DNA of 33,505 nucleotides from Bacteroidota bacterium (GTDB lineage Bacteria > Bacteroidota > Bacteroidia > Flavobacteriales > Weeksellaceae), in assembly GCA_023458535.1 (NCBI GenBank), contig JAEWYW010000066.1, positions 1-33,505 on the forward strand. The letters run 5' to 3'. The notes beneath the pieces were generated by a model. It did not search any database. It saw nothing but the letters and a program-made list of their open reading frames with translations, and had not been told where the DNA came from. This document shows positions 8,061 through 16,225 of the stretch, piece after piece (position 1 is the stretch's first letter; each line of letters starts with the position of its first letter). The translations under genes were made by a program, and so were the position numbers.

Positions 8061-8483
8061 TTATGTTGTCGCCTTTGCAGGCTGCTTTTTATGCATCATC
8101 TTTCTGTCCTTCATCATTTCCTGTCTTTTCTCCATTTTAGCTTTTTTGTTGGCTTCCCACTTGGCATATTGTTCAGGAGTTAGTATCTTCTTCATTTCCT
8201 GGTTCATTGCTTCTCCTTTAGCTTTCCTGTCTGCTTGTTGCAATGAAGCTTGTGCTTTATGCTCTGCCATTCTTTTTTCATGAAGTGCATTTATCTGATT
8301 GACTTGTTGATCTGTTAGGTTAAGTTCTGCCTTCATCTTCTCCATTCTCTGTTTTTTCATTTCAGCTTTCTTAGCCATCATTTCTTCTTTTTGTTGTGGA
8401 GTAAGATTTTTAAAATCTTTTTGTTGTGCCATTGCAAAACTTCCAAATCCTATAAATGCTATTGCTAATACTAATCTTTTCAT
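8061..8483 (-). CDS. Small exported Spy/DUF4890-like protein, Lys/Met-rich
   Basis: A 140-residue protein with a clear signal peptide (MKRLVLAIAFIGFGSFAMAQ). The mature part is almost entirely helical and very rich in Lys, Met, Glu and Gln. It has two motifs of the Spy/LTXXQ or DUF4890 type: LNLTDQQVNQINALHEKRM (about 54-72) and LTPEQYAKWE (about 101-110). Spy in E. coli is a periplasmic ATP-independent chaperone induced by envelope stress; a similar role here is only an inference. The C-terminus is highly basic with His-Met pairs (MMHKK). The gene has its own terminator on each side and appears monocistronic. Confidence 0.75.
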   Translation of the reverse strand: MKRLVLAIAFIGFGSFAMAQQKDFKNLTPQQKEEMMAKKAEMKKQRMEKMKAELNLTDQQVNQINALHEKRMAEHKAQASLQQADRKAKGEAMNQEMKKILTPEQYAKWEANKKAKMEKRQEMMKDRKMMHKKQPAKATT

Positions 8484-8626
8484 TTTCTATTATAATTTAC
8501 TTAAACTGTTTTTCTATCTTTTTGATACGATTAAAATCTTATAGTTAAATCCTAAAATCATAAATATTTGTTAAAATTTATAAATAGTATGAATCAATTT
8601 TCAAAATATATTTAATGATTAATAAA

Positions 8627-8650
8627 AAAGGGTAGAAAAATCTACCCTTT
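8627..8650 (-). terminator. Terminator of the Tyr-rich exported protein gene
   Basis: A perfect 10-bp stem, AAAGGGTAGA (8627-8636) with TCTACCCTTT (8641-8650), and an AAAA loop. On the minus strand it is followed by T-rich sequence. It lies 29 bases past the stop at 8679. Confidence 0.85.
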
Positions 8651-8678
8651 CACACACAACCAAATCAATCACAATTAA

Positions 8679-9665
8679 CTATGAATTAGCCAATCTTGAT
8701 CTAAAACCTGAATTGGAACGCTGACCTTGAGAGTTGTTATTCTCTCTAGAGGGTCTGGAACCATTATTCTGTATACTAGGAGCAGCATTTCTCGATCCTC
8801 CGTTGGATCTAAAGCCACCATTATCTCTGTTATTTCTAGGACCTTCTGCGCTTCTTGGTGTCTGAGCTTGAGACCTTGGCGACTCATTATTTCCTCTGAA
8901 TCCACCGTTGCTGCTCCTCGGAGCATCATTGTTAGGCCTCACTGCATTATTACCATTGTTTCTAAAATCTCTGTTGCTGGTATCAGGAGTTCTGAATCCT
9001 TCACCTATATTTCTGTTATCAGCTCTGCCATCATAATTCCTCTTCGCTCGGTTAGCAATAACAATTGTTGGGTTTTTCTGGCGGAAATTCGAACGGTTCA
9101 CCTTATAAATATTGATGTTTATGTTTCTATATCTGGGAACCACCGCAAATCTTGGCGCAGAATAAAAAGACCTTCTATAGTTTTGGAAATACACTATCGG
9201 ACGATGACCTTGGTAATAATTGTTCTGGAATACTACAAAGACACGCGGACCCATAATTCTTTCCAGAGCATAAAATCTGTCGTAGTACCATCTGTCTGGG
9301 TTGTACCTGTAGAAATTATTCCAAGAGGCAAAACTGTTGTACAAATCATTCAAACGAAGAATTTCACGAACCTGCCATGGAGCCAATCTAACCTGTCCAA
9401 AAAAGCTGTTCCAATTAATATTTACGATACTGTTTCTGTAGTCGTTGTAATAACTTTGGTAATAATCTTGGGGATAATAATCCTGCGGATAGTTATAATA
9501 GTAATCGTCTGGAAAATAATTTTGGTCATCGTAATCATCATAGTAACCATTATCATATCCGTTATCATAACCGTAACCACTGTTACCATAACCATTATTT
9601 GGATATTGCTGTGCAAACGCTAACGTCGCAAAAGATAAAGCTACACCAAGGAATATTCTTTTCAT
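8679..9665 (-). CDS. Exported Tyr/Asn-rich low-complexity protein, unknown function
   Basis: A 328-residue protein with a signal peptide (MKRIFLGVALSFATLAFAQ). It has three parts. Residues about 20-80 are Tyr/Asp/Asn/Gly-rich with short near-repeats (GYDN, PQDYY). Residues about 81-205 are a denser region with many aromatic residues and Arg, including a WNSFFGQVRLAPWQVREILRL helix-like segment and an RRSFYSAPRF stretch. Residues about 206-328 are a disordered Asn/Arg/Ser/Gly-rich tail with repeated PRS and GGFR units. I do not recognise a family with a known function. It follows the glucanotransferase by 139 bases, too far and too AT-rich to claim an operon, and ends in its own terminator. 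An extracellular or periplasmic structural role is a guess. Confidence 0.7.
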   Translation of the reverse strand: MKRIFLGVALSFATLAFAQQYPNNGYGNSGYGYDNGYDNGYYDDYDDQNYFPDDYYYNYPQDYYPQDYYQSYYNDYRNSIVNINWNSFFGQVRLAPWQVREILRLNDLYNSFASWNNFYRYNPDRWYYDRFYALERIMGPRVFVVFQNNYYQGHRPIVYFQNYRRSFYSAPRFAVVPRYRNININIYKVNRSNFRQKNPTIVIANRAKRNYDGRADNRNIGEGFRTPDTSNRDFRNNGNNAVRPNNDAPRSSNGGFRGNNESPRSQAQTPRSAEGPRNNRDNGGFRSNGGSRNAAPSIQNNGSRPSRENNNSQGQRSNSGFRSRLANS

Positions 9666-9804
9666 ATCTATTTTATTTGTTGGTTGAGATATAGAAAATG
9701 TTTCTAATCTGTCTTTTGGATATGAATATAAAATAGAAGTTAAATGCGAAACACTTATTAAGTATGTTAAAATTACAAATTACTGATAATCAATAAAATA
9801 AAAA

Positions 9805-12456
9805 TCATCTTTTAGCATTCTCCACCTGGTTTCTAATGCAGTAGTTAAAATTACTTGATTGTATTAAATCTTCGATTGAAACTGGCATTCTATAGCGCCA
9901 ATAGTGAGGAAATATCGATGGAATATTAATTCTTTCTTCATCTAAATTACCTAGTGGAATATCAGAATTGGCAACTAATAAATCCTGAATAGGGAAAATC
10001 ACCAACATCGCACTTGATTGTAGGTTTTGTTGAATAACCTCTAGCATCAGCTCAGAGTTTAAATTTTCGGGTTTTTTCCCATTTTTTCCTAATTGTATAT
10101 TATAAAAGTATTGAGTTATCTCCTCCTCATTTTTCCACCATTGCCTCAAGGTTTCAGTGTCGTGTGTAGAAGTAGTTAGGACTGTTTTGTAGTCTGCATT
10201 TTGTGGATTAAAATATTGCTCATCAAGAGAAGACATGCTTTGTACCTTGAGCTTGCAAATACCTAATTCGTCCATCACTTTCGGCACACACTTCGGTACA
10301 AAACCCAAATCTTCGGCACAGATCAACATGCTGGTAGATTCCAATATTCTGCCTAGTTTATCTGCCCCACTCTTTTCCCAGAGTTTTTCTTGACGTTGAA
10401 AAAAATAATTCTGTGTGATTTCATATATTTTTTCCTTCTCAAAATCCGATAAATATTCAAAGGATTCTGTTGCAAAATTATTGAATCGGGGATGAAAGAC
10501 TTTTTCGCCATTAATATCTTCCGTTATAAACAAGCGATTGGCAAAAAGATGTAACAGTTGATCTTCAATTTCTTCATCAATTTTATGTTCCGTGCAGAAT
10601 TTCTGAATTTCTTTCTGTGAATAAAATTCCCCTCTAAAAGAATACGTGAGATCCTGGTTTTGAACCAAGAAAATCTGTTTGATAAGTTCTGATTCGTTTC
10701 TGAAAAATTTGGCAATTATTTCCTCATTGATGAAGGGTTGACAATATCTCATAAAACTAAAATCAAGTCCCACATTCAAAAAGTCATTGTAGCACAGAGG
10801 AATTGAGGGGTGAAAATAACCCATTGAGCCGGTTATTTCTGAAATTGGAATTCGCCAGATTCTAAAAAAACCAAGAATATGGTCTATGCGCAATGCATCG
10901 AAATATTTTTCTAAACTATGAAATCTTCTTTTCCACCAAGAAAAATCATCTTTTTCCATTGCTTTCCAATTATAGGTAGGAAATCCCCAATTTTGCCCGT
11001 TTGTAGAGAAAAAATCTGGTGGTGCACCTGCCTGATAATCCATTTCGAAAAGGTGTGGTTCTGTCCATGCCTCAACAGAATATCTGTAAATCCCGATAGG
11101 TAAATCACCCTTTAAGGAAACTCCCAGCTGATGAGCATCGTTCACCGCTTCTGAAAGTTGTAAGTGAAGTTGATACTGTACCCAAGAATGCATCATTACT
11201 TTAAAATACCCTTTGCTTTTCGGAGTGAAAAATGGTTTTATGCGTCCAGCAACATACCTTTTATAATTTTTCCATTGGGTGAAATCGGCGGTTTTGTTTT
11301 GATCTCTCAATACACAGAAAACTGAATAAGGTACAAGCCATCTTTCGTTTTCTTTTATGAATTTCCCAAAATCTTTATCTTTTACTATTTCCTTCTTATT
11401 GGCATCAAAAATGAGTTGAATAAATCTCCATTTTAGATGGATTACTTTTTCATAATCAATCTGCGAAAGAGAGTTTAAGGCTTTTTTTTCACTCTGATAG
11501 TCAGTCCAATCTGTATCCGACAAACTAAAATTTAATTTTTCAAGAGAAAGATATATCGGATGTAAAGCGTCATTAGAAACGGCAGCATACGGGTAAGAAT
11601 CTGTCCACGAATAATCTGCTGTTGTATCATTAATTGGCAAGAGTTGAATTATTTTAAATCCGAGTTGCGAACACCATTCTGCAAGATTTTTAATATCTGA
11701 AAATTCTCCTACTCCAAAACCGTTTGCGGTTCTTAGTGAAAAAACCGGGACAGAAATTCCGGCTCCGTGAAACCAATATTCATTGTTTGTTTCAAAATTG
11801 TGATCTGAAATAATATGCAACAAATCCCTCTCGTTATTGGGTTTTGCAATGCGGTTGTCACCCAACTCCAAATCTAAAATCTGATTTTTCGCTGCATCAA
11901 AAATGGCGTATTTATATTGAAAATCGGTTTCCGAAGATATTTCGATGGGAACCTCCCAGACACCTATCTCAGTTCGAAACATCTTTACCGCTCTCTCATA
12001 CTCCCAATTGCCAAGTTCAGGCGTACTACCGAGTAGAACTACGCGAAAATCTTTATTGGATAGGGGAACTTTAACTTTAAACCAATGCGAATGTTTCTTT
12101 ACTATGATAATTCGTTCCTTACTGAAATTTGGATACTGTACCTCTAAAACTTTATTGATTAAATAATTTTCAGGAAAATTTTTAAGATTCCATTGATCGA
12201 ATATGAAGAATTCTTGATAATTGTAAGGGAAATTCACATTGTGCGGTACCAATTCTTGATTGAGAATATCTCCATTGTGTTGGGTTACCTTGTATCTGTA
12301 CTCAATTTTCTTCGAGAAATAATCCAATTCGCAAGTCCAAAAGCCATTTCCAGTATAACTCATCTCAAAAGTTTGAGGATTCTTTTGATCTGATACTTCC
12401 AGCCATAAATTTTCACCTAACTGCGTATGAAACTGAACAGAAAAAATTATTTTCAT
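9805..12456 (-). CDS. malQ: 4-alpha-glucanotransferase, DPE2-like with tandem CBM20
   Basis: An 883-residue GH77 enzyme that transfers alpha-1,4-glucan segments between maltooligosaccharides or glycogen-like acceptors. Two N-terminal starch-binding CBM20-like domains (about 1-105 and 115-215) precede the catalytic domain, and an insertion appears to split the latter, as in plant DPE2. GH77 landmarks include DSYPYAAVSNDALHPIY, the nucleophile D525 in RIDHILGF, the acid/base E715 in CAEDLGF, and D766 in STHDTET. E. coli MalQ is about 690 residues and lacks the CBM20 pair. Without a signal peptide it should be cytoplasmic. It has its own strand segment; the T9SS gene upstream ends with a terminator. 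Confidence 0.93.
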   Translation of the reverse strand: MKIIFSVQFHTQLGENLWLEVSDQKNPQTFEMSYTGNGFWTCELDYFSKKIEYRYKVTQHNGDILNQELVPHNVNFPYNYQEFFIFDQWNLKNFPENYLINKVLEVQYPNFSKERIIIVKKHSHWFKVKVPLSNKDFRVVLLGSTPELGNWEYERAVKMFRTEIGVWEVPIEISSETDFQYKYAIFDAAKNQILDLELGDNRIAKPNNERDLLHIISDHNFETNNEYWFHGAGISVPVFSLRTANGFGVGEFSDIKNLAEWCSQLGFKIIQLLPINDTTADYSWTDSYPYAAVSNDALHPIYLSLEKLNFSLSDTDWTDYQSEKKALNSLSQIDYEKVIHLKWRFIQLIFDANKKEIVKDKDFGKFIKENERWLVPYSVFCVLRDQNKTADFTQWKNYKRYVAGRIKPFFTPKSKGYFKVMMHSWVQYQLHLQLSEAVNDAHQLGVSLKGDLPIGIYRYSVEAWTEPHLFEMDYQAGAPPDFFSTNGQNWGFPTYNWKAMEKDDFSWWKRRFHSLEKYFDALRIDHILGFFRIWRIPISEITGSMGYFHPSIPLCYNDFLNVGLDFSFMRYCQPFINEEIIAKFFRNESELIKQIFLVQNQDLTYSFRGEFYSQKEIQKFCTEHKIDEEIEDQLLHLFANRLFITEDINGEKVFHPRFNNFATESFEYLSDFEKEKIYEITQNYFFQRQEKLWEKSGADKLGRILESTSMLICAEDLGFVPKCVPKVMDELGICKLKVQSMSSLDEQYFNPQNADYKTVLTTSTHDTETLRQWWKNEEEITQYFYNIQLGKNGKKPENLNSELMLEVIQQNLQSSAMLVIFPIQDLLVANSDIPLGNLDEERINIPSIFPHYWRYRMPVSIEDLIQSSNFNYCIRNQVENAKR

Positions 12457-12518
12457 GAAGCTAATGTTTACTCCTTAAAAATACAGAATAACTCACAGAT
12501 TTACGCATTAAAAAGAAG

Positions 12519-12546
12519 AAACCTTCTCAGAAAACTAAGAAGGTTT
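12519..12546 (-). terminator. Terminator of the T9SS protein gene
   Basis: A 12-bp stem with one C-A mismatch (12519-12530 with 12535-12546) and an AAAA loop. Read on the minus strand it is followed by TTCTTTTTAA. It lies 20 bases past the stop of the gene at 12567-13733. Confidence 0.75.
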
Positions 12547-12566
12547 TGTCTTTAAACATTAATTAT

Positions 12567-13733
12567 TTATTGTTCAACTAATATTTTCTTGCTTAAAAGA
12601 GGTTTACCGGAATCGTCTGTAATATTGACGATGTACATACCTTGCAGCGCTTTATCAAGCTCAATTTGACCTTCATAATAACCACGGTTTGGCGTAATTT
12701 TTTTGTCTTGCACTTTTTTACCTTCCATGCTGAAAACTTCCACTCGCATATTTCCTTTGATATCTTTATTATTCGCACGAACGTTGAAATGTTGCTCTGT
12801 AACCTTTGTTGGATAGATCTCTACACCGGCTAATACATTGGTCGCGGAGATTCTTTCATTCAAGAAGTATTTACTGGCAAGATCATAAATTGGAAGATTA
12901 ATGCCGTTGTTAAGAGAAGTTGCTTGGAAAGTTTCCATATTCACTTCGTACAAAGGAAGACCTTTCGCACTCGCTACAACAACATTTCCGTTCTGGTTAA
13001 CGGCAGCACCGTTTATTGAATAATTTTCTGGAAGTCCTGCTATTTTTCCGATGAATATAGCTGTCATATTTTTAGAATCGATTTTGAAAACATTCCCGAA
13101 AGCTGCAAAAACATATAAATTATTTTGAGCATCAGAAATCATATCACCGCCAAAACCAGTTTGCATTTGCGTGAAAGAATTGGCACCGTTTGAAGCATCG
13201 TCTTTAATTATTCCAAGATTATTAATAACGTATTTGCCATTGTTTTTGGTGATTTGAATAAGCTGAGTTCCAGAATTGTTCATTGCATAAACATTTCCGT
13301 CGTAGCCAGTAGTCATTCTTGTAATGTGAGAGTTGATATCGCAAGATGTAATTTTCACAGAAGGATTTTCCAATAAAACAGTTTCCTTGGTTTCTGGGTT
13401 TAAAATATAAATGTTGGATGAAAACATCGGCATATACACCAATGTATTATCCGCATTATTATAAGCCAGCGCAGCCATGCTAACTGCCTGAGAATTATTT
13501 ACTGTGTTTTTGTCTTCAGTAACAAAACCTCTTTTGGTGTCAGAAAATACTTTTGGAGAAGAGGCGTCACTAAAAATAGCAGCACCAGATGTACCGTTTC
13601 TAAGATCTAAGGTTCGGAAATCTTTAAATGCGATGGCATTATTGTCTTTTCCTGTTAGCGCAAAAAAATCTTGCTGGGCTTGTAAACTAGCACCTACAAA
13701 AAGAAGTGCAACAGGTAGTAGATATTTTTTCAT
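12567..13733 (-). CDS. Exported protein with T9SS type A sorting domain
   Basis: A 388-residue protein with a signal peptide (MKKYLLPVALLFVGASLQAQ). The body (about 25-300) has repeated short strands of beta-propeller character, such as TLVYMPMFSSNIYILNP, GYDGNVYAMNNSGTQLIQI, DAQNNLYVFAAFGNVFKID and NQNGNVVVASAKGLPLYEV, so a WD40- or NHL-like fold is likely. The last 80 residues form a T9SS C-terminal domain, with a YPTKV start, VEVFSMEGKKV, and a GMYIVNITDDSGKPLLSKKILVEQ end. T9SS cargo is exported across the outer membrane and usually cell-surface anchored or released. Ligand or substrate is unknown. Confidence 0.85.
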   Translation of the reverse strand: MKKYLLPVALLFVGASLQAQQDFFALTGKDNNAIAFKDFRTLDLRNGTSGAAIFSDASSPKVFSDTKRGFVTEDKNTVNNSQAVSMAALAYNNADNTLVYMPMFSSNIYILNPETKETVLLENPSVKITSCDINSHITRMTTGYDGNVYAMNNSGTQLIQITKNNGKYVINNLGIIKDDASNGANSFTQMQTGFGGDMISDAQNNLYVFAAFGNVFKIDSKNMTAIFIGKIAGLPENYSINGAAVNQNGNVVVASAKGLPLYEVNMETFQATSLNNGINLPIYDLASKYFLNERISATNVLAGVEIYPTKVTEQHFNVRANNKDIKGNMRVEVFSMEGKKVQDKKITPNRGYYEGQIELDKALQGMYIVNITDDSGKPLLSKKILVEQ

Positions 13734-13735
13734 AA

Positions 13736-13809
13736 CAATAGGATTTTTTGTGAAATTCGATACTACTAATTTAAGTAATTTTTGAATTCAATAACAAAAA
13801 ATCCTATTG
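13736..13809. repeat. Perfect 15-bp inverted repeat, arms 44 bases apart
   Basis: Positions 13736-13750 and 13795-13809 are exact reverse complements. The spacer also holds a partial inner pairing between 13752-13758 and 13784-13789. The element fills the start of the intergenic region directly upstream of the T9SS protein ATG and downstream of cysS. It could be an extended leader hairpin that hides the T9SS start, a poor terminator for cysS, or a small inverted-repeat element. No coding capacity. Confidence 0.55.
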
Positions 13810-13856
13810 ATTATTAATTTAATTATTTTTGAACAGAATTTATATCAATAAAAATT

Positions 13857-15326
13857 TTAGTTCAAGACATAAGTTGTTCCTTCACGACCATCCTTCAGTT
13901 CGATGCCTTCCGCAAGCAGCTTATCTCTAATTTGATCTGAAAGTTCAAAATTTTTGGCTTTACGTGCCTGGTTTCTTAATTCAATAAGTACATTCAAGGC
14001 TTGATCCAACTTTTCATTATTATTTTCTTGCTCTTCCTGCAAACCTAAAACATCGAAAACCATTGCGTTTAAGAAGTCTTTTAATTCCTCATAATCCTTT
14101 GTTGAAATTTTTTCTTTACCCAGTTTTGATGAATTGATGACTTTCACCGCCTCAAACAAATGGGAAATTAAAATAGGGGAATTGAAATCATCAAGCAAAG
14201 CATCAACGCATTTTTCACGCCAAGCTTTAAAATCAAATGAAGACGCTTCTACATCCGCTACTACAACTTGTGTGTTAAGCACTTTTATAGCTTCCATCAA
14301 TTTAGCAAATCCTTTCTCGCTTGCCAACATCGCCTCATTAGAAATATCCAACACACTTCTGTAATGCGCCTGTAAAAAGCAAAATCTCACTACCGCAGGA
14401 GAAAACGGCTTCTCAAAAAAATCGTTTTCACCAGAAACCAGCTGCATAGGTAAAATGTAGTTGCCTGTGGATTTACTCATTCTTTGACCGTTCATTGTTA
14501 GCATATTCGCATGCATCCAATACCCAACGGGTTCCACTCCATTGCATGCTTTTCCCTGTGCAATTTCACATTCGTGGTGAGGGAATTTAAGATCCATTCC
14601 ACCGCCATGAATATCAAAATGGTCGCCCAAATACTTAGTACTCATGGCAGTACACTCCAAATGCCATCCTGGGAAACCTTCACCCCAAGGCGAGTTCCAG
14701 CGCATGATGTGTGCAGGAGATGCTTTCTTCCAAAGCGCAAAATCCTGAGGGTTTTTCTTTTCGCCCTGTCCATCTAAATCTCGGGTATTGGCAAAAAGCT
14801 CTTCAATATTTCTTTTTGACAATTCACCATAATTCAAACCTCTGCGATTGTATTCCAGAACATCAAAATAAACCGATCCATTGCTTTCGTAAGCAAAACC
14901 AGTATCAATAAGCTTTTGTGTGAGCTCTATCTGTTCCAAAATATGCCCAGTTGCAGTGGGCTCAATGGTGGGAGGAAGTAGATTAAAAAGATCTAAAACT
15001 TTATGAAAATCTACAGTATATTTCTGTACAATTTCCATAGGTTCCAGTTTTTCGAGACGTGACTGCTTCACAAATCTATCGTTATCCACATCACCATCGT
15101 CAGTTAAATGTCCAGCATCTGTAATATTGCGGACATACCGCACCTTATAACCCAGATACATTAAAGTACGATAGACAAAATCAAAAGATAAAAATGTTCT
15201 TACGTTTCCTAGATGCACATTGCTGTAAACAGTGGGCCCACAAACGTACATTCCCACATTACCTTCAAAGATTGGTTTAAAAATTTCTTTCTCGCCAGCT
15301 AGCGAATTGTATATTTTAAGTTGCAT
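13857..15326 (-). CDS. cysS: Cysteine--tRNA ligase
   Basis: A 489-residue class I aminoacyl-tRNA synthetase that charges tRNA-Cys. The HIGH-class motif is HLGN at residues 38-41, and the KMSKS-class motif is RMSKS at 282-286. The zinc-binding residues that select cysteine include C29 in MYVCGP, the Cys in HLECTAMS and the HHECE motif in the catalytic domain. The DALR anticodon-binding domain and a C-terminal helical end (ELRNQARKAKNFELSDQIRD) are present. Length and layout are normal for the family. It sits 137 bases downstream of folE on the same strand; no terminator is evident between them. Confidence 0.97.
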   Translation of the reverse strand: MQLKIYNSLAGEKEIFKPIFEGNVGMYVCGPTVYSNVHLGNVRTFLSFDFVYRTLMYLGYKVRYVRNITDAGHLTDDGDVDNDRFVKQSRLEKLEPMEIVQKYTVDFHKVLDLFNLLPPTIEPTATGHILEQIELTQKLIDTGFAYESNGSVYFDVLEYNRRGLNYGELSKRNIEELFANTRDLDGQGEKKNPQDFALWKKASPAHIMRWNSPWGEGFPGWHLECTAMSTKYLGDHFDIHGGGMDLKFPHHECEIAQGKACNGVEPVGYWMHANMLTMNGQRMSKSTGNYILPMQLVSGENDFFEKPFSPAVVRFCFLQAHYRSVLDISNEAMLASEKGFAKLMEAIKVLNTQVVVADVEASSFDFKAWREKCVDALLDDFNSPILISHLFEAVKVINSSKLGKEKISTKDYEELKDFLNAMVFDVLGLQEEQENNNEKLDQALNVLIELRNQARKAKNFELSDQIRDKLLAEGIELKDGREGTTYVLN

Positions 15327-15463
15327 TGTTTTGTATTGAAAGATTGAAAATTTACTGATTTAAAAATTGATCAAAAAATTACATCGACAACAATCTATGT
15401 TGACAATGAATAAGCTATTCTGTAATTTTCTAAATTTTATCATTTATAAATTTTCAAATTAAT

Positions 15464-16129
15464 TTAATCAAATTTTGCGTGGCTTCCTACATAATGCAAG
15501 AATTCTTGTCTAGTAATTGGATTGGTTCGGAAAATTCCACTTAATTCTGCAGTAATGGTGGAACTTGCTGTATCTTTTATTCCTCTGCAATTTACACAAA
15601 GATGTTTGGCATCTATGATACACGCCACATCTTTCGTCCCCAAAGCTTCTTTTAAAGCATCTACAATCTGCATTGTTAAACGTTCCTGAACTTGCGGACG
15701 CTTTGCGTAATAATCTACAATCCTGTTGATTTTGGATAAACCAATCACTTCACCATTGGAAATATATGCAACGTGAGCCTTACCAATGATGGGCAAGAAA
15801 TGATGTTCGCAGAAAGAATACACCGTAATGTCTTTTTCCACCAACATCTGTCGGTATTTGTATTTATTGGAGAATGTGGAAATCCCTGGTTTGTTTTCTG
15901 GGAGAAGACCACCAAAAATTTCCGTTACGTACATCTTAGCAACACGCTTAGGAGAATCTTTAAGAGAATCATCCGTCATATCCATTCCTAAAGTGTACAT
16001 TATTTCGCCAAAAAGCTCTTCGATTTTTTTTATTTTTTCATCTGGAGACAAATCAAAAGCATCTTTCCTGATGGGAGTATGCTCTTTTCCCGTGAAAACA
16101 TCATCATCCTGATCATTAAAATCGTTCAT
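15464..16129 (-). CDS. folE: GTP cyclohydrolase I
   Basis: A 221-residue type I enzyme that converts GTP to 7,8-dihydroneopterin triphosphate, the first step of folate and pterin synthesis. The zinc ligands are C107 and H110 in SFCEHHFLP and C178 in HLCVNCRG, matching C110, H113 and C181 of E. coli FolE. The catalytic HHFLPIIGKAHVAYI and VQERLT segments are intact. The first 25 residues are an acidic, poorly conserved extension. The gene is divergent from the GNAT-like gene at 16226 and shares a 96-base promoter region with it. Folate made here would ultimately feed MetF and MetH elsewhere in the window, though the genes are not linked in one operon. Confidence 0.97.
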   Translation of the reverse strand: MNDFNDQDDDVFTGKEHTPIRKDAFDLSPDEKIKKIEELFGEIMYTLGMDMTDDSLKDSPKRVAKMYVTEIFGGLLPENKPGISTFSNKYKYRQMLVEKDITVYSFCEHHFLPIIGKAHVAYISNGEVIGLSKINRIVDYYAKRPQVQERLTMQIVDALKEALGTKDVACIIDAKHLCVNCRGIKDTASSTITAELSGIFRTNPITRQEFLHYVGSHAKFD

Positions 16130-16146
16130 TTTTATAAATTTGGAAA

Positions 16147-16180
16147 CAAAAATACGGATAATATTGTTGTTTTATTTCAA
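16147..16180 (-). promoter_or_regulatory. Probable folE promoter
   Basis: The minus strand reads TATTTTTG (16147-16154), an exact TAnnTTTG match, with TTG (complement of 16178-16180) 23 bases upstream. The -7 element lies 17 bases from the folE ATG, giving a very short leader as for the other promoters in this window. Confidence 0.45.
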
Positions 16181-16225
16181 ATTAATTTAAAAAATATTAC
16201 CTTTCGACCTTCGTGAAAATATCAT

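Noticed and set aside
8727..9623. Long plus-strand open frame of 298 codons
   Set aside because: It is the antisense of the Tyr/Asn-rich gene and consists of low-complexity Ile/Val/Ser runs complementary to Asn/Tyr/Asp codons. It has no plausible start context.
15327..15463. Small RNA or extra gene between folE and cysS
   Set aside because: AT-rich with no coding frame, no convincing hairpin and no strong promoter match. It probably holds only a weak cysS promoter.
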